DNA from: Desulfovibrionaceae bacterium
GTDB lineage: Bacteria; Desulfobacterota; Desulfovibrionia; Desulfovibrionales; Desulfovibrionaceae
Direction: 5' to 3'
Length of the DNA stretch: 35,657 bases
Assembly (NCBI GenBank): GCA_009773665.1
Contig: WSYE01000025.1
Location: 1-35,657 of the forward strand
The notes under the pieces were generated by a model. The model was not told the origin of the DNA. It searched no databases and saw only the letters and a list, made by a program, of their open reading frames with translations. Within the stretch, counting starts at the first letter, position 1. Each line of letters begins with the position of its first letter. The translations under genes were made by a program, and so were the position numbers. Of this stretch, positions 24,991 through 33,075 are shown piece by piece.

Positions 24991-25006
24991 TGTCGTCCTG
25001 CTGACA
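24991..25006 (+). promoter_or_regulatory. Candidate CooA-type operator upstream of hypA-cooF
   Basis: TGTCGTCCTGCTGACA is a near-perfect TGTCR-N6-YGACA palindrome, the pattern of R. rubrum CooA sites. It lies 65 bp before the hypA start codon. No clear -10 box is visible at the class II distance. Confidence 0.6.
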
Positions 25007-25070
25007 GTATCGCCCCGGAAAATGGGAGAAGGAAAAGTCGTGACGAGCAGGAGCTCGCCGGAGAACCGCA

Positions 25071-25463
25071 ATGCATGAATCGTCGTTAGCCATGAGCATT
25101 CTGGACATCGTCCTCAAACAGGTCCGGGGGGCCGGTTCCGGGGACGTGTACACGGGAGCCGTGCGCCAGATCGACATGTGCGTGGGCGAATATGCGGGCG
25201 TCGAGGCGAACACCTTGGCCGCCTGTTTTGAGATGATCGCCCTTGGGACCCCGGCGGATGGAGCGAAACTGGTCGTTGAAAAGATAGAGGCCAGCGGCGT
25301 TTGCGACGTCTGCGCTGCGCCCGCCACCAGGATGGGACGCATTCTGCGTTGCCCGGTGTGCGAAAAATCCAGCGTCACGCTCTCGACCGGGCGTGAGCTG
25401 TTCGTGAAAAGCATTGAGGTCGAACACCCAACACGGAGGCATGGCCATGGCCATTCAGTGTGA
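25071..25463 (+). CDS. hypA: Hydrogenase nickel-insertion protein HypA
   Basis: This 130-residue protein begins MHES, placing the nickel-binding His at position 2. It has the zinc ribbon CDVC (about 81-84) and CPVC (about 99-102). HypA works with HypB to deliver Ni to the large subunit, here presumably CooH. The start ATG 25071 follows GGAGAACCGCA. The C-terminus extends into a His-rich tail (RRHGHGHSV) encoded in the region overlapping cooF; it may add metal binding or be a by-product of the overlap. hypB is not in the window. Linkage of hypA and cooF to the coo operon is also known in Desulfovibrio vulgaris. Confidence 0.93.
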   Translation: MHESSLAMSILDIVLKQVRGAGSGDVYTGAVRQIDMCVGEYAGVEANTLAACFEMIALGTPADGAKLVVEKIEASGVCDVCAAPATRMGRILRCPVCEKSSVTLSTGRELFVKSIEVEHPTRRHGHGHSV

Positions 25464-26040
25464 AAATTCCATCGTATACGCAACTCCCGAAAAGTGCGTC
25501 GGCTGCAAGAAGTGCGAAGCCGCTTGCGTCAGCGCTCACATCAATATGCCTTTCCGCGAAGCCAAGAAGCGCGGCATCCCCGTCGTCCCCCGCATCAAGG
25601 TGATGAAGGTGGACAACATGAAGTTCCCCATCCAGTGCCGCCACTGCGAGGATGCCCCTTGCGCCCATGCATGCCCGTTCGGCGCCATCCAGCAGGTGAA
25701 CGGCATGGTCAACGTGGTGGAATCCTTATGCGTCGGTTGCAAGATGTGTGTGATGGCTTGCCCGTTCGGAGCCATTGAAGTCGGCGTAGAGGGCGAGACT
25801 GCGCAGGGCGGCAGGACCAACCATGGTTCCGCCAAAAAATGCGACCTTTGCCAGGCTTGGCGCGCCAGCAACGGCAAGGAAGTTTGCGCTTGCGTGGAGG
25901 CTTGCCCCAAGCACGCGTTGCAGTTCGTGGACCTGGAAACCTATCGTAAGGCCCATGCTCAGGCCAAGGTGGCCGAGTTGGTGCGCGCTTCCCAGATCAT
26001 TCTGGAAGCGACCAACGCTCCCACCATTTCCAAGTCCTAG
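25447..26040 (+). CDS. cooF: CooF-type ferredoxin-like electron transfer protein
   Basis: Of two in-frame ATGs, 25447 has GGAGG at the right distance (8 nt), giving 197 residues. Four [4Fe-4S] motifs are seen: CVGCKKCEAAC (about 16-26), CRHCEDAPCAHACP (about 62-75), CVGCKMCVMACP (about 97-108), and CDLC with the later CACVEACP. CooF accepts electrons from CO dehydrogenase CooS and passes them to the hydrogenase. No cooS follows here, so the partner must be elsewhere, or this protein serves another donor. It overlaps hypA by 17 nt. Confidence 0.9.
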   Translation: MAIQCENSIVYATPEKCVGCKKCEAACVSAHINMPFREAKKRGIPVVPRIKVMKVDNMKFPIQCRHCEDAPCAHACPFGAIQQVNGMVNVVESLCVGCKMCVMACPFGAIEVGVEGETAQGGRTNHGSAKKCDLCQAWRASNGKEVCACVEACPKHALQFVDLETYRKAHAQAKVAELVRASQIILEATNAPTISKS

Positions 26041-26046
26041 TGCAGC

Positions 26047-26080
26047 GTTTTTGAAAGACATGAACATGTTTTTCAAAAAC
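26047..26080. repeat. Near-perfect 34-bp palindrome directly after cooF
   Basis: The arms are 16 bp with a single G-T mismatch and a 2-bp centre (start GTTTTTGAAAG, end TTTTCAAAAAC). It is AT-rich at the outside and has no T-run after it. It could form a cruciform or an mRNA hairpin protecting the hypA-cooF transcript. Confidence 0.75.
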
Positions 26081-26279
26081 ACAATATATGGTTCTCTTGG
26101 TTTATGTTCATAAATTGTATGAATGTATTTTGAGGGCACCACGCGAGTTTCCCTGTGAATCCCTGCCGCCGCTCCGCGCCAATTTCGGCGTGGGGCGGCG
26201 TGACCAAGGGAAGAAAAGATTGTGTACAAGCCGCAGACCACGGCACCCCCCCATGCCATGTCAGCGACGCCTCGTGCGC

Positions 26280-26317
26280 AGCCCCGGGTAGCCTCACGCC
26301 CGGGGCTTCTTTTTTTT
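26280..26317 (+). terminator. Rho-independent terminator downstream of cooF
   Basis: GCCCCGGG (26281-26288) pairs with CCCGGGGC (26299-26306), followed by TTCTTTTTTTT. It lies 240 bp after cooF, so the transcript may have a long 3' end or a small RNA may end here. Confidence 0.85.
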
Positions 26318-26488
26318 GCGGACTCCTGGCATGCGGTCTGCCAAATTCAGGAAGTGGTGCGATGATTGAGCTATTTCTTTTGGGCGTGCGTCTGCATCCG
26401 CGCCATCTCCCCGATGCGCAGACCTGGGAAGCGCATCGCGTCGAGATCAAATGCTGGACGAGAGGACGCATCTTTGCCATAAGAAACC

Positions 26489-26863
26489 ATGCAACTCTCT
26501 CCCTGCCCGTCTTCCCCCAACTGTGTGACCAGCGTGCCCGGCAACGCAGGCCAAGACCGCTTGCTGCCTCCGCTACGCTTCACCCGCGATCCTGAGAACG
26601 CTTTCGTCGGCCTCAAATGGGTTGCGGAGAACATGCCGGGCGCGGCATTTATCTCCCGCGATGGGCCGCATATGCGCTTCACCTTCACCAGCCGTTTGTT
26701 CGGCTTTGTGGACGATGTTGAATTCCTGCTGATACCGGAAGAAAAGCTGATCCATTTTCGCTCGGCATCACGGGTGGGATACTGGGACCTGGGCGCGAAC
26801 CGCGCCCGCATGGAGGCCATTACCGCCCGCTTCGACGCCATGATGGTCGGCCACTCATCGTAG
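26489..26863 (+). CDS. DUF1499 family protein
   Basis: This 124-residue protein begins with the DUF1499 hallmark CPSSPNCVTS (about residues 6-15) and ends with the FRSASRVGYWDLGANRARME region typical of the family, which often occurs as a small lipoprotein or periplasmic-type domain. Here there is no signal peptide or lipobox. The start ATG 26489 has no clear ribosome site. The function of the family is unknown. It is convergent with the nuo operon, sharing one terminator. Confidence 0.8.
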   Translation: MQLSPCPSSPNCVTSVPGNAGQDRLLPPLRFTRDPENAFVGLKWVAENMPGAAFISRDGPHMRFTFTSRLFGFVDDVEFLLIPEEKLIHFRSASRVGYWDLGANRARMEAITARFDAMMVGHSS

Positions 26864-26901
26864 CTGGAGGGTTGGCGTCCCTGCCAGCCGGAAATATCTC
26901 C

Positions 26902-26943
26902 CAAATTCAAAAGGCCCGTGGTGACACGGGCCTTTTGAATTTG
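26902..26943. terminator. Bidirectional terminator between DUF1499 and the nuo operon
   Basis: A perfect 19-bp stem (CAAATTCAAAAGGCCCGTG and its complement) with a 4-nt loop GTGA has A-rich and T-rich flanks on both sides of the GC core. It can stop transcription from both directions. Confidence 0.93.
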
Positions 26944-26966
26944 AATCTCGCTCACCGTGCTGTCCG

Positions 26967-28270
26967 CTACGGCGCTCCAGTTCCGACCAAGATCACCCGC
27001 GCGGTGCAGGCTGCTGCGTCCATCACGGGCGCGGGCAGCACGCCGAGTCCGATCATGAGGATTGCCGACAGGGCAACAGCCAGCCATCCGGTGAAACCGG
27101 GGTTTTCCGGCAGGGGCCGGGCCGTCTGCCCCTCTGCCGCCGGGGCGTAGATCGCGGCCAGCACCCGCAGAATGTAAAAGACGCTCACGATGGCCGCGCC
27201 GATGCCGATCACCGACAGCCAGAGGTATCCGGCCCCGAGCGACGCCTTGAAGATCACCAGCTTACTCACGAAGCCCACCGTGGGAGGCAGGCCGCCCAAG
27301 GTCAGCAGGCTCGCCGCCAGCACCGCCCCCACGCCGGGGTTTGAGAGGCCAAGCCCCGACAGGCTCTCCATCAGGTCGGCGTCCTCGCCGCGAGGGGAGA
27401 GGAGCCCCAGGCAGCCGAACACGGCCACGTCCATGATGCCAAGCGCCGCCGCAGCGAACATGGCCGGGCCGGGGCCAGCGGTCTTCACGGCCAACAGCGC
27501 CAGCACCAGAAAGCCCACGTGTGTGACGGATGAATAGGCCATCATGCGCTTGACGCGCTTCTGCGTCAGGAAAGAAATGCGGCCACAGGCGCCGGAGCGC
27601 CCTGGTACACGTCCGGGGTCCAGAGGTGCATGGGAGCCAGGGACAGCTTGAATCCAAGGCCCGTCAGGAGAAAGCCCAGTCCCAGGAGCGTGGTCCCCTG
27701 CGAGGCACTGACCCTCAGGCTGGCGTTCATGTCCAGGCTGCCCGAGCCCGCATAGAGAAGCGCGATGCCCATGAAGACCATGGCGCTGGCCACAGCACCC
27801 AGCACGAAATACTTGATGGCGGCTTCCAGGGGCTGGGACTTGTCGCGCCGCGAGGCGATGAGCACGTACAGGGCCAGGGACAAAATCTCCAGGGCGATGG
27901 AAAACATCACCCAGTCCGTGGATACGGCAAGCAGCACCATGCCAAGTCCCGCCAGCAGTACCAGGGCGTGGAACTCGTCGCGCTCGAACCCGCGCCTGCG
28001 GGCGTATTCGCCAGCGAACAGGATGCACAGGAAGGTCAGGGCGCACAGCAGCACGGTGAAGAACCGGGCGTAGGGACCTGCGTCAACCAGACTCTGCGTG
28101 GCGTCCGGGACCAGACCTACAGCCGAGACGCAGGCGGCAGCGGACGACACCAGGGCGATGGAGCGGAACAGCAGGCCGCGCGCGGGCGATATGGCCCCGC
28201 ACACAAACACCGCCAGGGCGCCCGCGCACAGGATCAACATGGGGAGGTAGCTAGAGAGTTGCCAGTTCAT
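26967..28270 (-). pseudogene. nuoN: Complex I subunit NuoN, with an internal deletion and frameshift
   Basis: From ATG 28270 (GAGG 8 nt upstream) the first 234 residues are good NuoN, ending with WTPDVYQGAPAPVAAF and a stop at about 27566. The next frame resumes with LTQKRVKRMMAYSSVTHVG, running about 200 residues to 26967. In intact NuoN roughly 45-55 residues lie between these points, including the helix with the ASK lysine used in proton transfer. They are missing and the frame is shifted. The rest looks undamaged, so the event is recent or a sequence error. NuoN is the last of the three antiporter subunits and would be non-functional. Confidence 0.85.
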
Positions 28271-28280
28271 GTTCATGTCC

Positions 28281-29726
28281 TCAGGCCAGCAGGGCCTTGA
28301 GCGGGATACTGATGAGGTCCAGCACCGACCAGGGCGCGACGCCCAGAACCACCACGCACGCGGCCAGCGGGGCCAGGATGAGCGATTCCCTAGGGGTGAG
28401 GTCGTGATAGACGTTTCCGGTGCGGCTCTCGCCAAAGAGCATCTGCTGCAACAGCCGCAGCACATAGGCCAGGGTCAGCACAAGCCCGGCGAAGGCCAGG
28501 GCGGCTGGTACGGGGGCGCTCTGGTAGGAGCCAAGCAGGATGAGCATCTCGCTCACGAAGTTTCCAAGGCCAGGCAAACCTGCCGAGGCCATGGCGAACA
28601 GCAGGAAGAAGCCGCTGAAGGTGGGCATGGTCTTCCACAGACCGCCGAACTTGGCCATCTCGCGGGTTCCGGCGCGCTCACCGAGCATGCCCACCATGAT
28701 GAACAGCGCGCCCGTGGTCAGGGCGTGGTTCACCATGAGCAGCACCGCGCCCTCCAGGCTGGCGGTCTTCCACACGGCCAACCCCAGCACCACAAGGCCC
28801 ATGTGGCCAACTGACGAATAGGCCACCAGCCGCTTGGCGTCGGTCTGGGCGAAGGCCACCCAGGAGGCGTAGACCAGCCCCCCCGAACCCAGTGCCGCCA
28901 GCACCCACCAGTATTCGGCAAAGGCCTGGGGAAAGAGCGGAATGGCCCAGCGGGCCAGGGCGTAGGAGCCGGTCTTCAGGAGTACTCCGGCTAAGAGCAG
29001 GCTGCCCGCCGTGGGGGCCTGGGTGTGGGCGTCGGGGAGCCAGGTGTGCAGGGGGACGATGGGGGTCTTGATGGCAAAAGCCAGCAGAAACGCCGCCAGC
29101 AGCCAGACCTGCGCGCCGGGAGCCACCGGAGAGGCCAGCAAGGCAGCAAGCGAGAAGGTGTAGTTGCCGGTCGCGCCGCCGTGGGCCAGATACAGCCAGA
29201 TGCCGGCCAGCAGCATGAACAGCCCGCCCGCGATGGAAAACAGGAAGAACTTGAAAGCCGCGCGCCTGCGGTCCTCGTGGCCCCAGATGCCGATGATAAA
29301 GAACATGGGCACCAGCTGCGCCTCCCAGAACACCAGGAAGAGGAGCAGGTCGCGGGCCAGGAACACGCCCAGCGCCGTGGTGGATACGCCGAAGATCAGG
29401 GCGTGGTACGCGCCGACCTTTTCCTGAATCTCCTTCCAGGACACCAGCACCGCGATCACGGTGAGGAACGAGGTCATAAGCGACAGAACGGCGCTCACCG
29501 CGTCCATCTCCAGGGTGTAGCGCGCGCCAAGCGCAGGAATCCAGGCCATATCTTCCGTCAGCGGCAGCGCCCGGCTCATGGCCCAGGCCGTGAAGGCCAG
29601 ATGGGCCAGGGCGGCGATCAGGCTGAAGCGGCGGCAGGCTTCCGGGGTTTTGCCCAGCGCCAGCGCGCCCAGCGCTCCTGCCAGAGGCAGGAAGGTGACG
29701 GCGGTCAGCAGGGGGAAATCGTTCAT
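28281..29726 (-). CDS. nuoM: Complex I antiporter-like subunit NuoM
   Basis: The start is ATG 29726 with AAGGAAG upstream (481 residues); longer open frames upstream lack NuoM-like sequence. Typical motifs: FWEAQLVPMFFIIGIWG with the channel Glu (about 130-146), LHTWLPDAHTQAPTAGS (about 210-226), and AKRLVAYSSVGHMG (about 280-293). It is a proton-pumping membrane subunit of NADH:quinone-type complex I with about 14 helices. It lies 40 bp after nuoL and 10 bp before nuoN in the operon. Confidence 0.95.
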   Translation of the reverse strand: MNDFPLLTAVTFLPLAGALGALALGKTPEACRRFSLIAALAHLAFTAWAMSRALPLTEDMAWIPALGARYTLEMDAVSAVLSLMTSFLTVIAVLVSWKEIQEKVGAYHALIFGVSTTALGVFLARDLLLFLVFWEAQLVPMFFIIGIWGHEDRRRAAFKFFLFSIAGGLFMLLAGIWLYLAHGGATGNYTFSLAALLASPVAPGAQVWLLAAFLLAFAIKTPIVPLHTWLPDAHTQAPTAGSLLLAGVLLKTGSYALARWAIPLFPQAFAEYWWVLAALGSGGLVYASWVAFAQTDAKRLVAYSSVGHMGLVVLGLAVWKTASLEGAVLLMVNHALTTGALFIMVGMLGERAGTREMAKFGGLWKTMPTFSGFFLLFAMASAGLPGLGNFVSEMLILLGSYQSAPVPAALAFAGLVLTLAYVLRLLQQMLFGESRTGNVYHDLTPRESLILAPLAACVVVLGVAPWSVLDLISIPLKALLA

Positions 29727-29766
29727 GCGGTGTTCTTCCTTGAAGTTGCAGGCCCGGCGTCGCAGG

Positions 29767-31656
29767 TCACTTGATCCCGGCGGCCAGCGCCGCCAGAAGG
29801 GCCGCCAGTCCGGCGGCCAGCATGATGAGGTAGAGCGATATCCTGCCCGTGGCCAGGGGGCGCGCAAGTTCGGAGGCGTAGGCGAACATCCTGCCACATC
29901 CCATGACCGCGCCGTCGATCAAGCCCGCGTCCACGCCCTTCCAGAGAATACCGGAGAGCGCCCGGTAGGGCCGCGCGAACACGGCGTTGTACAGGGCGTC
30001 CAGGCCCAGGCCGCTGCGGAACACGCCCAGCATGCCGTCCTCGCGGGCGACGAGAATCTCCGGGTCCGGCCGACGCTTGGGGGCGTAGAAGAACCAGGCC
30101 AGGGCCAGACCGCCGAACCCGGCGGCCAGATCGATGAGTTCCGCCGTGCCTGCTTGTTCGCCGTGGGGCGGCTGGACCACGCCGGGAATGCCATCAAGTG
30201 TTCTGGCCAGCCAGCCGCTGACGTCCCAGGTGCCGGGCAGGTTGATGACACCAGCGCCCAGGGCCAGCACGGCCAGGGGCCAGAGCACCCGCGCCATGCC
30301 GGTGGGCAGCTGGGCTGGCTCGTGGTGCATGGGTTTTACGGGATCGCCCCAGAAGGCCAGGAACACCAGCCGGAAGGTATAGAAGGATGTCAGCACCGCG
30401 CCGCACGCGGCCAGGATGAACAGGGCCTGATAGGCCATGCCGGGCTGGGCCAGTACAGCTTCGAGCACACGGCCCTTGCTGAAGAAGCCTGCCGTGGGCG
30501 GAAGCGAGGCCAGATCGAGCGCGCCGATGAGAAACAGCCAGAAGATCTCCGGGCGCGCCTTGCGCAGGAATCCTCCCATGTTCAGGATGTCCTGCTCCTC
30601 GTGCAGCACCTGGATGATGCAGCCAGCGCCCAGGAACAGGAGGGATTTGAAGAAGGCGTGGCAGAGCAGATGGAACATGGAGCCGGTGACGTCGCCAGCG
30701 CCCAGGGCCAGCAGCATGTAGCCCACCTGGCTGATGGTGGACCACGCCAGGATGCGCTTGATGTCGCGTTGGCCGAGCGCGGCCAGACAGCCCATGAAGG
30801 CGGTCAGCCCGCCCACCATGGCCACCATGAGCATGGCGTCGGGCGAGACGGCCACCACCGGGAACAGGCGCATGAGCAGGTACACACCAGCCGTGACCAT
30901 GGTGGCCGCGTGGATCAGCGCCGAGACCGGCGTTGGGCCAGCCATGGCGTCGGGCAGCCAGACCAGCAGCGGCAGCTGCGCGGATTTGCCCGCCGCAGCG
31001 AACAAAAACAGCAGACTCAAGGCCAGGGCCATCCCGGCAGAAAGCGAAATGGCCTGGGCGTCGATCTGGGCGATGGACAGCGTGCCAAGAGTCGAAACCA
31101 GCACGGCCATGGCGGCCACAAAGGCCACGTCGCCGATGCGCGTCAGGATGAAGGCTTTCTGCCCGGCCTTGCCCCGGAATTCCTCGTGGTACCAATGGCC
31201 GATCAGCGCGTAGGAGCAGAAGCCGACGCCTTCCCAGCCCAGGAAGAGAAAGAGCAGATTGTCGGCCAGCACGATCACCAGCATGCTGAACACGAACAGG
31301 TTGAGATAACAGAAGAAGCGGACGTAGCCTTCCTCGCCGCGCATGTACCATATGGAGTGCACGTGGATGATGAAGGATACGAAGGTGACCATCACGGCCA
31401 TGGTGAGCGCCAGCGGATCGAGCAGCACGTCCATGGAGGCCGTGACCGGCCCGGCGGAGAACCAGCGGGCCAGGGACAGCACTTCGCGTCCGCCCGGAAA
31501 TGTGAACCATGCGGTCACGGCGGCGAAAAAGGAGGCCAGGATTGTCAGGCTGGCCAGCACCTCGCAGGTGCGCCGGGGCAGGTTTCGCCCGGTCAGGGCC
31601 AGGGTCAGACCGCCGAAGAGCGGCGGCGCGAGGATGAGGAAAGCGAGTATTTTCAC
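29767..31656 (-). CDS. nuoL: Complex I antiporter-like subunit NuoL
   Basis: The protein has 629 residues and starts at GTG 31656, with AAGGG about 8 nt upstream and 3 bp from the nuoK stop. It shows FLGWEGVGFCSYALIG (the channel Glu segment, about 136-151), LPDAMAGPTPVSALIHAATMV, and DIKRILAWSTISQVGYM. The C-terminal part includes the long lateral helix region and a final membrane helix. It is the most distal proton-pumping subunit of complex I. Confidence 0.95.
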   Translation of the reverse strand: MKILAFLILAPPLFGGLTLALTGRNLPRRTCEVLASLTILASFFAAVTAWFTFPGGREVLSLARWFSAGPVTASMDVLLDPLALTMAVMVTFVSFIIHVHSIWYMRGEEGYVRFFCYLNLFVFSMLVIVLADNLLFLFLGWEGVGFCSYALIGHWYHEEFRGKAGQKAFILTRIGDVAFVAAMAVLVSTLGTLSIAQIDAQAISLSAGMALALSLLFLFAAAGKSAQLPLLVWLPDAMAGPTPVSALIHAATMVTAGVYLLMRLFPVVAVSPDAMLMVAMVGGLTAFMGCLAALGQRDIKRILAWSTISQVGYMLLALGAGDVTGSMFHLLCHAFFKSLLFLGAGCIIQVLHEEQDILNMGGFLRKARPEIFWLFLIGALDLASLPPTAGFFSKGRVLEAVLAQPGMAYQALFILAACGAVLTSFYTFRLVFLAFWGDPVKPMHHEPAQLPTGMARVLWPLAVLALGAGVINLPGTWDVSGWLARTLDGIPGVVQPPHGEQAGTAELIDLAAGFGGLALAWFFYAPKRRPDPEILVAREDGMLGVFRSGLGLDALYNAVFARPYRALSGILWKGVDAGLIDGAVMGCGRMFAYASELARPLATGRISLYLIMLAAGLAALLAALAAGIK

Positions 31657-31659
31657 GTG

Positions 31660-31965
31660 CTAACCCTTCATGCTGGAGTAGCTTGCGGCGTCCAGGGTGC
31701 CGGTGCGCTTGCGTGCGTGGACGAAAAGGGCCAGGCCCACGGCGGCTTCCGCTGCGCCCAGGGCCATGAGGATGAGGGTGAAGGCCTGCCCGTCCGGGGC
31801 CTGCCACTTGAGCGACGCGCCCACCAGAGCCACGCAGCAGGCGTTCAGCATGATCTCCACGCCGAGCAGAATCATGATCAGGTTGCGCCGGGCCAGGGCG
31901 CAGAACGCGCCCAAAGCGAAGAGGACCAGGGCCAAGGCCAGGATGTGTTCCAGGGGCGCGGTCAC
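31660..31965 (-). CDS. nuoK: Complex I subunit NuoK
   Basis: The protein has 101 residues and starts at GTG 31965, overlapping the nuoJ stop (GTGA). It has three hydrophobic helices with the conserved glutamates in LLGVEIMLNACCVALV and GAAEAAVGLALFV. Start and size fit the family. It is a small membrane subunit linking the proton channels. Confidence 0.95.
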   Translation of the reverse strand: MTAPLEHILALALVLFALGAFCALARRNLIMILLGVEIMLNACCVALVGASLKWQAPDGQAFTLILMALGAAEAAVGLALFVHARKRTGTLDAASYSSMKG

Positions 31966-32492
31966 GGCTTGGGCTCCTCGTTTTGCGCGTCAGGTTTCGG
32001 CTTGAACTCACGCACCAGGAACATGGCTCCGGCCAGTGCGACGAAGAACAGCACGGAGATTCCCTCCACAGCGGGCCAGTAGTGCCGGTACAGGTAGGTG
32101 CCGAGTTCGCGGGCCGAGGCCTTGGCCATGGCCAGGGGAATTGTCTGGTGCTGGGGCGAGGCGATGAGCATGAGCCCCGCCGCCACGGTGATGATGGCCA
32201 GGATGCCCGGCAAGGCCCAGCGCATGGCCGAATCGTCGCGCGGTTTGGGGGCTTCGCGCCCCAGCAGTATGATGATGAACAGGAACAGCACCATGACGGC
32301 CCCGGCGGGGATCATGATCTGCAACACCGCCACCAGCGGCGCCCCCAGCAGCGCGAACAGCACCGCCGTGGCGAAAAAGGACACCACCAGATACACCACG
32401 GCGTGCACCGGCTGTTTCCTGGTGACGGCCATGCCTGTGGACAGCGTGATCACGCCCGCCAGCAGGTAGAAGAGCGCTTGGGTCAGGCTCAT
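31962..32492 (-). CDS. nuoJ: Complex I subunit NuoJ
   Basis: The protein has 176 residues and starts at ATG 32492 after GGAG. Five membrane helices are seen, with the family stretch AVVYLVVSFFATAVLFALLGA (given here as its core around residues 31-50) and IMIPAGAVMVLFLFIIILLG. The conserved GAxMVLFLF segment holds the pi-bulge helix of complex I. The protein tail is short and acidic. Confidence 0.95.
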   Translation of the reverse strand: MSLTQALFYLLAGVITLSTGMAVTRKQPVHAVVYLVVSFFATAVLFALLGAPLVAVLQIMIPAGAVMVLFLFIIILLGREAPKPRDDSAMRWALPGILAIITVAAGLMLIASPQHQTIPLAMAKASARELGTYLYRHYWPAVEGISVLFFVALAGAMFLVREFKPKPDAQNEEPKP

Positions 32493-32517
32493 GAGGAGGC
32501 TCCGTAACGTTTGCGGC

Positions 32518-33072
32518 TCATGGGAAGTTGCTCTTGGGGTTCACGGGCGCGTCCTCGTCCTCGTGGGAGCCGGGTTCGCGCCTGACGGCCACTCCCGCGT
32601 GGCGGTAGAAATCGTAGTCAGGGTGCCTGCCGCCGTGGTCCACGGTGAGGGTGTCCTTCTCGTGGACCAACTGCATGGGGTCGTCGGCGCTCATCTCGAA
32701 ATCGTTTGTAAGCTGGATTGCCAGGGTGGGGCAGGCTTCCTCGCACAGGCCGCAGAAGATGCAGCGACCGAAGTTGATGCGGAACCATCCGGCATAACGC
32801 CTGCCGTCCTCGCGCACGGCGGACTGCATGGAGATGCAGCTCACCGGGCACACCGCCGAGCATAGCTGGCAGGCCACGCAGCGCTCCTCGCCGTCGGGGC
32901 TGCGGGTCAGCACGATGCGGCCACGGGCGCGCTCGGGCAGGGCACGTTTGAACTCAGGATACTCTTCCGTGATGGGCTTGTGGAAGAGCTGCCTGAGCGT
33001 CACCCAGAACGGCTCCAGGATGCCGCGTGTCCCCTCTGCGGCGCTCGTTATGATGCCTTTGCGTTCGTCCAT
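32518..33072 (-). CDS. nuoI: Complex I iron-sulfur subunit NuoI
   Basis: The protein has 184 residues and starts at ATG 33072 after AAGGGG. Two [4Fe-4S] motifs, CVACQLCSAVCPVSCI (about 65-80) and CIFCGLCEEACPTLAI (about 104-119), carry clusters N6a and N6b, which lead electrons toward the quinone site. It lies 3 bp after nuoH in the operon. Confidence 0.95.
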   Translation of the reverse strand: MDERKGIITSAAEGTRGILEPFWVTLRQLFHKPITEEYPEFKRALPERARGRIVLTRSPDGEERCVACQLCSAVCPVSCISMQSAVREDGRRYAGWFRINFGRCIFCGLCEEACPTLAIQLTNDFEMSADDPMQLVHEKDTLTVDHGGRHPDYDFYRHAGVAVRREPGSHEDEDAPVNPKSNFP

Positions 33073-33075
33073 GCG

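Larger units (their letters stand above)
24641..25070. other. Intergenic region upstream of hypA
   Basis: Apart from the PEP-CTERM gene terminator and the CooA-type site, I see no gene here. The plus strand at about 24730-24830 is rich in C and T, in contrast to the G+T-rich stretch upstream of the PEP-CTERM gene. Confidence 0.5.
26041..26488. other. Intergenic region after cooF
   Basis: I see no gene here. It holds a 34-bp inverted repeat (26047-26080) and a terminator (26280-26317). Open frames in this stretch have no ribosome site or recognisable product. Confidence 0.5.

Noticed and set aside
26362..26595. Open frame beginning MIELFLLGVRLHPR before the DUF1499 gene
   Set aside because: It has no family match and its end overlaps the clear DUF1499 gene in another frame.
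29578..32082. 834-codon open frame opposite nuoL, nuoK and nuoJ
   Set aside because: It is a shadow of the nuo genes with low-complexity composition and no recognisable domain.
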